Shown piece after piece: positions 35,666-44,685 of a DNA stretch of 64,000 nt. The stretch covers positions 3,617,501 through 3,681,500 of the forward strand of contig CP060499.1 of NCBI GenBank assembly GCA_024760525.1, read 5' to 3'. Origin of the DNA: Nitrospira sp. (GTDB taxonomy: Bacteria; Nitrospirota; Nitrospiria; Nitrospirales; Nitrospiraceae). Position 1 is the first letter of the stretch. The number at the start of each line of letters is the position of its first letter. The notes under the pieces were generated by a model that was not told the DNA's origin, ran no database searches, and was given only the letters and a program-made list of their open reading frames with translations. Both the position numbers and the translations under genes were made by a program.

Positions 35666-36463
35666 CTACATGTACCCATCTTTGCGCAGCAACTCCATCC
35701 CTCGACCTTCGTCCTGTGCCCGGCCCGATCGCTCAGCCACCGTGGTATGTCGGAGCTCTTCGATGATGTCGTCCACGTTTTTGGCGGTCGATTTGATCGG
35801 CGTGGTACAGGGTGCGCAGCCCAGGCTGCGATACCGCGTCCCGTCTCCCTTATCAAGATACAAGTCGATGAACGGAATATTTTCGAGTTTGATGTACTCC
35901 CAGATGTTAATCTCGGTCCAATCGAGGAGCGGATGGATCCGAATATGTGTGCCAGGCGGAAATGTCGTTTTGTATTGATCCCAGAGCTCCGGCGGTTGAT
36001 CTCGAAAATCCCAGTCTCCGTGTTTATCACGCGGAGAGAAATAGCGCTCCTTCGCCCGTGTCCCCTCTTCATCGGCACGGACACCGAGAATCACGCCGGT
36101 GTACCCCTTGTTCTCCAGGAGTTGTTTGAGGCCGTTTGTCTTCAACGCGGTGCAACAGACCACTCGGCCCATCGTATGGTTCATGCCCGCCGCCAAGGCT
36201 TCCTTGTTTTGACCGACAACCAAATCCAGCCGCCATTCGCGGGCGAGCCGGTCACGGTACTCGATCATCGCCGGAATCTTATAGCTCGTGTCGACATGGA
36301 GGAGCGGAAAGGGCACATGCCCAAAGAATGCCTTGCGGGCAAGCCACAGCAGCACGGTTGAATCCTTGCCCATCGACCAGAGCATGGCCAGATTATCGAA
36401 ATGCTTATAGGCTTCCCGAAGGATATAGACGCTTTGATCTTCCAGTTGCCGAAGGTGCTTCAT
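35666..36463 (-). CDS. cysD: Sulfate adenylyltransferase small subunit (ATP sulfurylase)
   Basis: CysD is the catalytic ATP-pyrophosphatase subunit that forms APS from sulfate and ATP. In 265 residues it has the PP-loop region [17 protein letters not shown], '[16 protein letters not shown]', the '[13 protein letters not shown]'-type block (here [16 protein letters not shown]), and '[14 protein letters not shown]'. CysN follows on the same mRNA after the palindromic element. Its stop is directly next to that element, which could affect expression of cysN. Confidence 0.95.
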   Translation of the reverse strand: MKHLRQLEDQSVYILREAYKHFDNLAMLWSMGKDSTVLLWLARKAFFGHVPFPLLHVDTSYKIPAMIEYRDRLAREWRLDLVVGQNKEALAAGMNHTMGRVVCCTALKTNGLKQLLENKGYTGVILGVRADEEGTRAKERYFSPRDKHGDWDFRDQPPELWDQYKTTFPPGTHIRIHPLLDWTEINIWEYIKLENIPFIDLYLDKGDGTRYRSLGCAPCTTPIKSTAKNVDDIIEELRHTTVAERSGRAQDEGRGMELLRKDGYM

Positions 36464-36486
36464 GACTTGTCCTTCTGTCTCTTGTC

Positions 36487-37527
36487 CTACGCTGCCACCG
36501 GCTCTTGCACTAAGTCTTCGAGCTTGCGTGCCGCCGCGCCTCCCTCAATGGCGGCGCGAACTGCCGGGAAACAAGCCGAAAGCGATTCCCCTTTCCCCGC
36601 CGCGTAGAGCAACATCGCCGCATTCATGAGCACCCACTCTCTCGGTCCACCCGGCACCTGGTTCCGAAGAATGCGCCGCAGCAGATCGGCCTCTTTGTGA
36701 CGCTGTTCAGGAGGAAATCCCGCCATCTCCCGCGACGAGGCGAACGCCAACCCGAAGTCCTTCGCGGCTACGCCGAGCGGGGTGATGCGCTCGTTTCGCA
36801 ATTCCAGGACTCTCGTGACCATCGATGCGGATAGTTCCGGGTCACCCTCGACACCGCGGACCACCAACGCTCTTCGACACCCAAGTATACGCAAGGCTTC
36901 AGCGGTCTTTTCGAAATGCGGCGGGTGTGACAATCCGACGACCTGAACCGCCGCGCGGGCCGGATTCAGCAGCCTGGCGATGGGATGAAAGATGTTTCTG
37001 ACCCCGAGTTCCTGACGCATCTCTAGAAATCTGAAGATGGGCGGGTGGTACAGCCCGATATCCAGGTAGGCGAATCCTTTTCTGTTCACATCTTCCGTCA
37101 CCGTCTTGGGATCGGCATCGACCGGAATCCCCAAGGCTCTCAACACACCTGCACTGCCGGGTCGACCGGGAATACCGTCATACCCGTGCATGATGACTGA
37201 TGCTCCAGCCGCAACGGCAATGATGGATGCAGCAACAATCGCGTGAAATGTGTCCTGTTTCCCGGCATAGGTCGGCACGTCAACGAGTGCCAAGTCTTTT
37301 GAGACAGCAAGGGGGAGCACATAGTGCCGGGCCGCGGCCGTCAAGGCCGCTAATTCCGTGACGGACTCCATCTTGAAACGCATGGCGATGAGAAAGGCCC
37401 CAACTTGTGCCGGGGTCGCCTCCCCCTCGATCAACGCCTTCATCGCCTGTTTACACTCATCCCAGGTCAGGTCCTTGGAAACTTTGGGACCCTTTGCAAT
37501 CTTGGTGAGGAGATCTTGAAACGGCAT
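36487..37527 (-). CDS. Anthranilate-phosphoribosyltransferase-like protein (TrpD2/YbiB type) in the sulfur operon
   Basis: The start is ATG 37527, immediately after the cysH stop, giving about 346 residues. The overall fold of TrpD is clear: helical N-domain, '[24 protein letters not shown]', '[16 protein letters not shown]'. However, the phosphoribosyl-pyrophosphate loop GTGGD is replaced by [10 protein letters not shown], and the anthranilate site 'KHGNR' by HGYDGIPG. Catalysis as TrpD is unlikely. YbiB/TrpD2 proteins of this kind have been reported to bind nucleic acids. No trp genes are near. Position between cysH and cysD ties it to sulfur assimilation. Confidence 0.8.
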   Translation of the reverse strand: MPFQDLLTKIAKGPKVSKDLTWDECKQAMKALIEGEATPAQVGAFLIAMRFKMESVTELAALTAAARHYVLPLAVSKDLALVDVPTYAGKQDTFHAIVAASIIAVAAGASVIMHGYDGIPGRPGSAGVLRALGIPVDADPKTVTEDVNRKGFAYLDIGLYHPPIFRFLEMRQELGVRNIFHPIARLLNPARAAVQVVGLSHPPHFEKTAEALRILGCRRALVVRGVEGDPELSASMVTRVLELRNERITPLGVAAKDFGLAFASSREMAGFPPEQRHKEADLLRRILRNQVPGGPREWVLMNAAMLLYAAGKGESLSACFPAVRAAIEGGAAARKLEDLVQEPVAA

Positions 37528-37528
37528 G

Positions 37529-38245
37529 TTATGACTTGTGCAGGCCACACTCGGTTTTGGTAAAGTTTTTCCAGCGGCCAGCCCGCGGATCGTCTCCAGG
37601 CGCTACAGGAGCGGTGCAGTAGGTGCAGCCAATGCTGGGATAGTTCTGATCGTGCAGCGGGTTGTATGGGACTTCGTAGACCTTGATATAGGTCCAGACG
37701 TCTGCCCAAGTCCATCGAGCCAACGGGTTGATTTTGACCAACTCGAATTTCTGATCCCACTCGATTAAGCCGGCATTTGCTCGGGACGGTGCCTGGTCCC
37801 GCCTGATTCCGGTTATCCAAGCCTCATATCCTTGCAGCACACGGGCCAGCGGTTCGACCTTGCGCAACCGGCAGCACTGGTCCGGGTCTCGTGTCCACAG
37901 CGCGTCACCGTAGCTCTCCGCTTGTTGTTGCGGGGTCAGCAACGACTTCACCTGAATAACCTGCGCGGATTGAAGTCCGTATCGCTCGATCACGCGATCC
38001 CGTGTGGCATAGGTTTCGGGAAACAAAAAATCGGTATCGAGATAGAACAACGGCACCGAAGGATCGATGCGGTGCACCATATCGACCAGGACCATATCTT
38101 CCGCTCCAAAGCTGCAGGCGAGAATAATTTTTTGCGCATATCGTTCGATAGCAGCCGCCAGCACGTCTTGGGGCTGTTTCGCCTCGAAGGTTGTGCCCCA
38201 GGCTTTAAGTTCCGCGATGAATTCGGAATGCCCATTCCCGACCAT
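37529..38245 (-). CDS. cysH: APS reductase (assimilatory, Fe-S type)
   Basis: This 238-residue enzyme reduces adenylyl sulfate to sulfite using thioredoxin or glutathione. It has the SFGAEDMVL nucleotide-binding motif, a CC pair at 124-125 and CxxC at 207-210 (CTYC), the four cysteines of the [4Fe-4S] cluster that mark APS-specific rather than PAPS-specific enzymes, and the C-terminal catalytic KTECGLH (Cys233). It follows the sulfite reductase gene by ~15 bases and precedes the TrpD2-like gene by one base. Confidence 0.93.
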   Translation of the reverse strand: MVGNGHSEFIAELKAWGTTFEAKQPQDVLAAAIERYAQKIILACSFGAEDMVLVDMVHRIDPSVPLFYLDTDFLFPETYATRDRVIERYGLQSAQVIQVKSLLTPQQQAESYGDALWTRDPDQCCRLRKVEPLARVLQGYEAWITGIRRDQAPSRANAGLIEWDQKFELVKINPLARWTWADVWTYIKVYEVPYNPLHDQNYPSIGCTYCTAPVAPGDDPRAGRWKNFTKTECGLHKS

Positions 38246-38259
38246 AAGGAATCAGACCC

Positions 38260-40743
38260 TTATCCTTCGACCTTCTCGACCAGAATCCGATAATGCGACG
38301 CTTCCGGTTCCAGCGCTTCTTGGATCAGCACCCTGTGCCCCTCATTCTTGAGGCTCATTGGCACGTTCTTGATCGGTTCGCCTGCGTCGAGCCACACTTC
38401 AAGCTTTTCACCTGCATCCATCATTTCAAGCTTGAGCTTGGTCTTCACAAAGTTCATCGGGCAGGCGACGCCTCGTAGATCGTACACCGGAGCGCCGGTT
38501 GGAATTGGAACGGCTGGTTTGGCCTCAGTCGGTGCCGGCGGGACCGGAGGTATTTCTTCCTTCGCAGCCGGCAGCTTGAGATCCTTCCCCATTTGATCCG
38601 TCGCCACACGGCAGGCATCGACGAACGCCTTGGCGAACGCCATCTTTTCACGCGCCGATTCCGCCGATGTCTCCTTCGGACCTAGATCACCGACCTTCTT
38701 GTTGAGATCTCGATAGATAGACGGCACGACTCCCTTTTGGGCAATCCTACTGTCGAATTCACTGAATGTCTCGGAGTCCGTCGATGGCTCCAGGCCTTCG
38801 GTCACCAGGAGAGCCTTGGCCGCTGCCAATACTGCCCGATAGGACTTGTTCACAGACACGGAATATTGATGCTTCTCAACCAGCAGTTTCCCTTGATAGA
38901 GTTCCTGATCGGCCTCCAAGATTCCGTTTTCGATCATCTCAAGTGCGCCGCCGGCACATTCACCGGGGCCGAGATCTTCAAGGATAAATTCTTCTTCCCC
39001 TTCCCAGTCGTAATAGAAGGTGGGGTCTTCCTGATAGGACGGCACGATGGTGTAGGGGATCAACTCGTCCTTCAGTTTGCTCTTCCCTGCTCGGGTGATG
39101 AACTTGGGCAAACTCTCGTTCGGTTGCCGATCGCGCCGGTACACATCGATGAGGTGAGAGATGGCCGCCGGGACTGCTTTCGCGGGCAACTTCACCGTCA
39201 TTTGACCGATCTTGGCGGTGCCGTTCACCGAGCCACCGAGATGCAATTCATAGTGTGGCGCGACGTGGTCACCGAGGCGTTTCCCGACTCCATGCAGCCC
39301 GATCGTAGAAATGTGATGCTGCGCGCAGGAGTTATGGCACCCGCTGATCTTCACACTCACATCTTGGAGGTCTTCCGGAACACGGCCGGCTGGAAACACT
39401 TCAGCCAGAGCTCGTGCGAGGCCTTTCGATGATGTGATACCCAGGCCGCAGGTATCGGTTCCAGGGCAGGCAATAATGTCTTCCACCAGTTCAGCGCCGG
39501 GATCCGCAAGACCGCGCGAGGCCAGATCGTCGTAGAGATGTGAGATCAGATCTGCGGGAACCCATCGGATCACCAGATTCTGGTTGATGGTGGTGCGCAG
39601 ATTGCCGTTCGAATATCGTTCGGCCAGATCTGCGACGAATACCATCTGTTCAGCCGTGATATCTCCCATGAACAATTTGATGGCCGCTGTGACATACCCG
39701 TCCTGTTTCTGCTGCACAACGTTGGTTCGTTTCCACATCTCAAAGGGCGTCTCGCGGTCGATCGAGTGCGCCCCATTGCCATTTCCGTTTCCATGCGCCG
39801 TGCCGTTGCGGCTCGGCATGATGAGAGGCGGAGGCTCATCGGCGTGCTGAAGCAGAGTCAACGGCTCGTTCCCGGGAAGCGCATATCCCATCGCGACGTA
39901 GGCTGCCTCCCAACGTCGCTTGAATTCCTCAAAGCCCAGTTTGTCGATCACGAACTTCATGCGGGCCTTGTTTCGATTCTTTCGATTGCCGAGGGTATCG
40001 AAGACTTTAATGACGGCTTCAATGCTGGGAATCAACTCCTCCATTGGAGTAAATTCTCGGAGAAGTTGGGCGACCCGTGGAGCAGAGCCTAAGCCCCCGC
40101 CGGCTACCATCCGAAATCCGATCACCCCGTCCGCTCGTCTGACCGCGAGCAACCCGATATCGTGAATGGGCGTGAGGGCGCAATCGTGCTTGCAACCGGA
40201 AAAGGCGATCTTAAACTTGCGAGGCAAGCTTTGGTTCAAGGGATTCCGCAGCAAGTGATAGGCCACGGTCTTCGCGTACGAAGTCACATCGAACACTTCG
40301 CCTTGGCACACACCGGCCAGATGACAAGCCGTGACGTTTCTCACGGTATTGGCACAGGCTTCCCGGGTGGTCAGCCCGACTTCGGCCAATCCCCGCATGA
40401 TGGTCGGCACATCCTTCAGTTCCACGAAATGCATCTGAATGTCTTGTCTCGTCGTCACATGACCGACTCCGGTGGCATAGCGGTCGGCGAGTTCCGCCAC
40501 CCGTCGGAGCTGATTCGCGGTCATGCCGCCAAAGGGAATTTTAATGCGTACCATCTGCACGCCAGGTTGACGCTGGCCATAAATACCGTATTGGAGACGA
40601 AAGGGCTTAAACAGATCTGTGGAGACGTCTCCGGCCAGCGTCCGTAGCGCTTCAGCTTCGAATGTTTCGATTTCCTCCCGGATTGCAGACGGGATCGGAT
40701 TCGTCACAATCGCAGGGATGCTGAGGGATTCAACCTGGTTCAT
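38260..40743 (-). CDS. Ferredoxin-type sulfite/nitrite reductase with two cluster sites, fused to a TusA domain
   Basis: 827 residues in four parts. Residues ~1-310 and ~330-600 are two siroheme/[4Fe-4S] reductase halves joined by a Gly/Asn linker (~316-325). The first has C140/C146 (C-x5-C) and C184/C188 (C-x3-C), the second C426/C432 and C469/C473. Both halves therefore have a full cysteine quartet, whereas standard CysI/NirA keep only the second. Siroheme-contact motifs (TTRQDIQMHF; TINQNLVIRW) occur in both halves. A helical segment (~600-725, HEPN-like impression) and a proline linker lead to a TusA-like sulfur-carrier domain with Cys761-Pro762 (DLRGVACPMNFVK). Operon context favours sulfite reduction. 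Confidence 0.88.
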   Translation of the reverse strand: MNQVESLSIPAIVTNPIPSAIREEIETFEAEALRTLAGDVSTDLFKPFRLQYGIYGQRQPGVQMVRIKIPFGGMTANQLRRVAELADRYATGVGHVTTRQDIQMHFVELKDVPTIMRGLAEVGLTTREACANTVRNVTACHLAGVCQGEVFDVTSYAKTVAYHLLRNPLNQSLPRKFKIAFSGCKHDCALTPIHDIGLLAVRRADGVIGFRMVAGGGLGSAPRVAQLLREFTPMEELIPSIEAVIKVFDTLGNRKNRNKARMKFVIDKLGFEEFKRRWEAAYVAMGYALPGNEPLTLLQHADEPPPLIMPSRNGTAHGNGNGNGAHSIDRETPFEMWKRTNVVQQKQDGYVTAAIKLFMGDITAEQMVFVADLAERYSNGNLRTTINQNLVIRWVPADLISHLYDDLASRGLADPGAELVEDIIACPGTDTCGLGITSSKGLARALAEVFPAGRVPEDLQDVSVKISGCHNSCAQHHISTIGLHGVGKRLGDHVAPHYELHLGGSVNGTAKIGQMTVKLPAKAVPAAISHLIDVYRRDRQPNESLPKFITRAGKSKLKDELIPYTIVPSYQEDPTFYYDWEGEEEFILEDLGPGECAGGALEMIENGILEADQELYQGKLLVEKHQYSVSVNKSYRAVLAAAKALLVTEGLEPSTDSETFSEFDSRIAQKGVVPSIYRDLNKKVGDLGPKETSAESAREKMAFAKAFVDACRVATDQMGKDLKLPAAKEEIPPVPPAPTEAKPAVPIPTGAPVYDLRGVACPMNFVKTKLKLEMMDAGEKLEVWLDAGEPIKNVPMSLKNEGHRVLIQEALEPEASHYRILVEKVEG

Positions 40744-40783
40744 CTTTATCTCCTTGCCTCCTCAGAAAGCAGTTTTCGAATCA

Positions 40784-41233
40784 TCAAATGTGGTACATGG
40801 GATTACGTTGAGCATCAATCGTCCGTTGACGCGTCGCCAATTGCTCAATCGTGACGCCCTCAAGGACTTTCCGCTCCGCCTGTTGCACTTGATCCCAAAC
40901 ATCGCCGAGCAGAAGTTCCGGCTTTGCCGCATGCCGATCGCGTGTTCGCAGGCCAACGCCTGATCGCTGGAAGACTGGCCCCTCCAACGCTTCGAAGATA
41001 TCCGCAATTGACATGGCCGCTGGCTCATGTGTCAGGAGATACCCCCCTTGAGCACCCCGGTGGCTTTCTACTAAGCCGGCATTCTTCAGCGTATGGAGGA
41101 CCTGCTCAAGAAAGCGGACCGGAATCCCTTGCCGTCTCGCAATGGTTCGAGCTTGAATGGGAGATTCTTTCGCATTGATCGCAAGGTCAACTGCAGCCAT
41201 AATTCCATACGTTGCACGTTTCGACACATTCAT
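40784..41233 (-). CDS. Rrf2-family regulator, CymR-like (cysteine metabolism)
   Basis: The 149-residue winged-helix protein has the Rrf2 pattern (KRATYGIMAAVDLA; RQGIPVRFLEQVLHTLKNAGLV; RGAQGGYLL). It lacks the three cysteines that hold the Fe-S cluster in IscR/NsrR, and ends with a tyrosine-containing MYHI tail as in CymR. CymR controls sulfur and cysteine genes, often with CysK as partner. Here it heads the sulfate assimilation operon, 40 bases before the sulfite reductase gene, so it probably regulates that operon and itself. Confidence 0.88.
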   Translation of the reverse strand: MNVSKRATYGIMAAVDLAINAKESPIQARTIARRQGIPVRFLEQVLHTLKNAGLVESHRGAQGGYLLTHEPAAMSIADIFEALEGPVFQRSGVGLRTRDRHAAKPELLLGDVWDQVQQAERKVLEGVTIEQLATRQRTIDAQRNPMYHI

Positions 41234-41241
41234 TCTTCATT

Positions 41242-41255
41242 ATTCCGGTAGGAAT
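41242..41255. promoter_or_regulatory. Candidate Rrf2 operator upstream of the sulfur operon
   Basis: A perfect inverted repeat ATTCC-GGTA-GGAAT lies 9-22 bases upstream of the rrf2 start. Its position suits repression of the whole leftward operon by its first gene product. Confidence 0.5.
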
Positions 41256-41529
41256 TCTGCAATGATCTATACCTTCTCACGACACAGTCTGTCAAGATCG
41301 GCGCCGCACACGTGGTTTCAATGCACCTCTTCCTGAGTATTCAGGTTGTATAATTTGTGGTCAAAACCTATCCCCCGCACAAAACCAGAAATCATTCCAC
41401 GGATCGTCCATTTCATACCGGCAAAGGCATGAGGGAAGCAGCTTGGCAGGCAGCCATACCCCGTAAAATCAGATTGACATCGTGTACGCCCTACGCAATA
41501 ATCCGCCCTCTTCTTCGCGTGGTGCCTTC

Positions 41530-42117
41530 ATGCCAGTGCCGTCATCCGGATATACTATTCTTTTGCTTACGACCGATGCGGCTGTACAGGCGCAGGTCAG
41601 ACAGATATTTAAGGATGCTTCCATTTCCGTTGCTCGGGACATCACCACGCTTCAGAAGGAATTGTCACGGCATCAGTTCGATGTGGTCGTGGTGGAGTCA
41701 CGAAGCGGACAAGAGCCGGCGAGCGCGCTTCAGGATCACCTTGACGCATCTCACACACTTTTTATCCACGGCTCGCGTGCTGCCCTGCGAAAGACGCTGA
41801 AAATGGTCCAACTGATGAACTCGCCGAGCAGTCTGCAGCAGAGCAAACCTCGCGATGGGTCCCTGGAGAGTTACTTGGAGGTGAAAATGGCGGAATTCGT
41901 GAAAGGGATGCGGAATGGATCAGCCAGAAATCTTCATCCGATCCTGATTTCTGCCGTGGAACGCCCACTCATTACTTCGGCTCTCCGGGAAACGCGCGGT
42001 AATCAGATACAGGCAGCTGAACTGTTGGGACTCAACCGCAATACGTTGCGAAAAAAGATCGTTGAGCTGCATATCCCCCTCAAACAGACCAAAATGAAAA
42101 CGAATCGGAATGCTTGA
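41530..42117 (+). CDS. Receiver-like domain with Fis-type HTH
   Basis: Starting at ATG 41530 (weak ribosome site; a GTG 48 bases earlier is possible) the 195-residue protein has a response-regulator-like N-domain (~5-100). The phosphoacceptor region reads FDVVVVESRSGQ, so the canonical Asp is absent or shifted and phosphorylation is doubtful. The C-terminus is a Fis/NtrC-type HTH (RPLITSALRETRGNQIQAAELLGLNRNTLRKKIVEL). It resembles NtrC relatives without the AAA+ domain. It is followed by an HU gene. Confidence 0.75.
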   Translation: MPVPSSGYTILLLTTDAAVQAQVRQIFKDASISVARDITTLQKELSRHQFDVVVVESRSGQEPASALQDHLDASHTLFIHGSRAALRKTLKMVQLMNSPSSLQQSKPRDGSLESYLEVKMAEFVKGMRNGSARNLHPILISAVERPLITSALRETRGNQIQAAELLGLNRNTLRKKIVELHIPLKQTKMKTNRNA

Positions 42118-42189
42118 CCAGATGTGTCAGTGAAGTGCCGCTGGAATCACGTTCCATATTTCTCTCAACACTCATTAAGGAGGGACACC

Positions 42190-42462
42190 ATGACAAAGGA
42201 AGAGCTGATCGCCAAGATGGCCGCTTCGGCGGGAATCACAAAAGTTGCGGCGGGAACTGCCCTTCAAGCTTTTACCGGAGCGGTCACTTCTTCGCTGAAA
42301 AAGGGGCAGCGCGTTTCCCTTGTCAATTTTGGCACCTTTACGATCTCAAAGCGGAAAGCTCGAATGGGAAGAAACCCACGAACCGGCGAATCTCTCCGAA
42401 TTCCAGCGGCGAAGGTCCCGAAGTTTTCGGCCGGGAAAGAGCTTCGTTCTGCCGTGAAGTAA
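42190..42462 (+). CDS. HU-family DNA-binding protein
   Basis: ATG 42190 is preceded by TAAGGAGGG, giving 90 residues. It shows the HU dimer helices (TKEELIAKMAASAGITKVAAG), VNFGTFTISKRKARMGRNPRTGE arm, and the C-terminal PKFSAGKELRSAV. This is the second HU/IHF gene in the window and is closer to classical HU than the one at 18876. It is transcribed with or after the Fis-like gene and ends in a hairpin. Confidence 0.92.
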   Translation: MTKEELIAKMAASAGITKVAAGTALQAFTGAVTSSLKKGQRVSLVNFGTFTISKRKARMGRNPRTGESLRIPAAKVPKFSAGKELRSAVK

Positions 42463-42494
42463 TCATCGTCGATCAACGGCTGCCCTACGGTTCC

Positions 42495-42545
42495 AAGAGA
42501 GAAGGTAGCGTTCTCCTTCTGGAATGCTATCTTCTCTTTCGTTTT
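42495..42545 (+). terminator. Terminator after HU gene
   Basis: Arms AAGAGAGAAGGTAGC (42495-42509) and GCTATCTTCTCTTT (42526-42539) pair with G-U tolerance, then CGTTTTCTTG follows. This separates HU from the tRNA-Val unit. Confidence 0.7.
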
Positions 42546-42591
42546 CTTGACACTGTAAGCGAGGCTATATTAGCATGCCTCCTTTGTTGAT

Positions 42592-42666
42592 AGGCGCGTA
42601 GCTCAGGGGGAGAGCGCTACCTTGACACGGTAGAGGTCGACGGTTCAAGACCGTCCGCGCCTACCA
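42592..42666 (+). tRNA. tRNA-Val (anticodon GAC)
   Basis: A 75-base cloverleaf with encoded CCA. Acceptor AGGCGCG pairs with CGCGCCT, the anticodon loop is CTTGACACG, reading GAC, and the T arm is CGGTTCAAGACCG. It decodes GUC and GUU. Confidence 0.95.
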
Positions 42667-42675
42667 TTCAAGCCG

Positions 42676-42715
42676 AGGCACTGCCTCTAGGAGGCGCGGT
42701 GCCTTTGTTGTTTCT
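42676..42715 (+). terminator. Terminator after tRNA-Val, upstream of thrS
   Basis: Arms AGGCAC-TGCCTC and GAGGCGCGGTGCCT form a hairpin followed by TTTGTTGTTTCTT. It could also act as an attenuator for the thrS operon, since thrS begins 28 bases later. Confidence 0.65.
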
Positions 42716-42742
42716 TATGCCGGCGATCAGTTCCATAAGAGT

Positions 42743-44668
42743 ATGAAGATTGCTGTTAAAGACGGTCCGAGCGGAGACGTTCAGACCGGAAAGACGGTGG
42801 GAGCCGCCCTTTCTGCGCTGGGAATCGCAGGGCAGGATATCCTTGCGGCCAAAGTGGATGGAACCGTCGTTGATCTATCACGGCCCCTCTCAGAGAGTTC
42901 AACGGTTGAACCGATCCGATTCGACAGTGCAGACGGGCGGGAAGTCTACCGCCATAGCAGCACCCACATCATGGCTCAGGCAGTGAAGGAACTCTTCCCT
43001 ACTGCACAGTTGACCATCGGTCCGGCGCTGGAAGACAGTTTCTACTATGACTTTGCCTTTGACCGTCCCTTTACCCCGGAAGACCTGGGGAAAATAGAGG
43101 CTCGCGCTGCCGAGATAATTCAGCGTAATCTCACCATTACGAGGCGAGAGTTTACAAAGCAGGAGGCGATTGACTTCTTCAGAGCTCGTGGGGAGCTCTA
43201 CAAGGTAGAGCTTATTCAAGGTTTTCCCGATGGAGAGCCCATTACCGCGTACACGCAGGGCGATTTCGTGGATCTCTGCCGCGGTCCCCATCTCCCTACG
43301 ACCGGTTTCGTCGGAGCCATCAAATTACTCAATACAGCTGGAGCCTATTGGCGCGGTGATGAACGTAATCCCATGTTACAGCGGATCTACGGAACGTCCT
43401 TCCCGACGAAAGCTGAAGTAGATGCCTACCTCGCACGATTGGAAGAGATCAAGCGACGCGATCACAGAAAAGTGGGGAAAGAACTGGATTTGATCAGTAT
43501 CCAGGATGAAATCGGGCCTGGCTTGGTACTCTGGCATCCAAAGGGCGCGGCGGTCCGCCTGTTGATTGAAAACTTCTGGCGAGAACAGCACATTCGTGAT
43601 GGTTACAACCTGGTGTATTCGCCGCATACTGCACGCTTGGATCTCTGGAGAACGAGCGGGCACCTCGAGTACTACCGAGAGAACATGTTCCCGTCGATGA
43701 AGCTCGAAAACAGCGAGTACCAGTTGAAGCCCATGAATTGCCCGTACCATATCATGATCTACCAATCACACCTGCGTAGCTATCGAGACCTTCCTATCCG
43801 CTACGGAGAGTTGGGTACCGTCTACCGCTATGAACGGACCGGCGTCTTGCACGGGCTCATGCGGGTGCGCGGATTCACACAGGATGACGCCCATCTCTTC
43901 TGCCGCCCGGATCAGATGGAAGCGGAAGTCAGCCGGGTATTGGATTTTACGTTTTTCGTGTTGCAAACGTTCGGGTTCCATGAGTTCGAAGTGTTTTTGT
44001 CCACAAGGCCCAAAGAGTCGGTGGGCGGCGAGGAGCATTGGATTCTGGCCACCAGCGCCCTGGAAGCAGCATTGAAGAGCCGCAACATCTCCTTTCACCT
44101 GGATCCAGGAGGCGGGGCATTTTACGGTCCCAAGATCGACATTAAGATCAAAGACGCACTGGGTCGCTCATGGCAATGCTCCACCGTCCAGGTGGACTTC
44201 AACAATCCGGAGCGTTTTGAATTGAGCTACATCGGAGAAGATGGGAAAGCTCATCGACCGATTATGATCCATCGGGCCTTGATGGGATCCATCGAGCGCT
44301 TCTTCGGTATTTTGATCGAACATTATGGAGGCGCGTTTCCGACCTGGCTGGCTCCTGTGCAGGCAGTGGTCATGAACATTACCGATGATCAGCAGGACTA
44401 CGTCTCCGCCGTTGTTGCGCAATTGAAGACCGCCGGATTCCGTGCCGAAACGGACCTCCGGAATGAAAAGATCGGGTTCAAGATCCGTGAGGCAGAGAAA
44501 TCGAAAGTCCCCTTTATGTTGGTCGCGGGAAAGCGTGAAGTGGAAAACGGCACGCTGTCGGTACGCGGCCGAAGTGGAGCCAACTTGGGAACTATGACAG
44601 TGGCTGAGGTAGTGGATCTTTTACGAACCGAGACCCAACATACCCAGCGGGAACTTCAACATACATAA
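42743..44668 (+). CDS. thrS: Threonyl-tRNA synthetase
   Basis: The 641-residue class II synthetase has an N-terminal TGS domain (~1-60), the editing domain with 'HSSTHIMAQAV' and 'YDFAFDRPF', the catalytic core with motif 2 'RYGELGTVYRYERTGVLHGLMRVRGFTQDDAH', motif 3 'IMIHRALMGSIERFFGIL', and an anticodon-binding C-domain. It leads thrS-infC-rpmI-rplT, the classic bacterial order. The usual pheST is not continued on this strand. Confidence 0.97.
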   Translation: MKIAVKDGPSGDVQTGKTVGAALSALGIAGQDILAAKVDGTVVDLSRPLSESSTVEPIRFDSADGREVYRHSSTHIMAQAVKELFPTAQLTIGPALEDSFYYDFAFDRPFTPEDLGKIEARAAEIIQRNLTITRREFTKQEAIDFFRARGELYKVELIQGFPDGEPITAYTQGDFVDLCRGPHLPTTGFVGAIKLLNTAGAYWRGDERNPMLQRIYGTSFPTKAEVDAYLARLEEIKRRDHRKVGKELDLISIQDEIGPGLVLWHPKGAAVRLLIENFWREQHIRDGYNLVYSPHTARLDLWRTSGHLEYYRENMFPSMKLENSEYQLKPMNCPYHIMIYQSHLRSYRDLPIRYGELGTVYRYERTGVLHGLMRVRGFTQDDAHLFCRPDQMEAEVSRVLDFTFFVLQTFGFHEFEVFLSTRPKESVGGEEHWILATSALEAALKSRNISFHLDPGGGAFYGPKIDIKIKDALGRSWQCSTVQVDFNNPERFELSYIGEDGKAHRPIMIHRALMGSIERFFGILIEHYGGAFPTWLAPVQAVVMNITDDQQDYVSAVVAQLKTAGFRAETDLRNEKIGFKIREAEKSKVPFMLVAGKREVENGTLSVRGRSGANLGTMTVAEVVDLLRTETQHTQRELQHT

Positions 44669-44685
44669 TAAGAAAGAGGTGGCCT

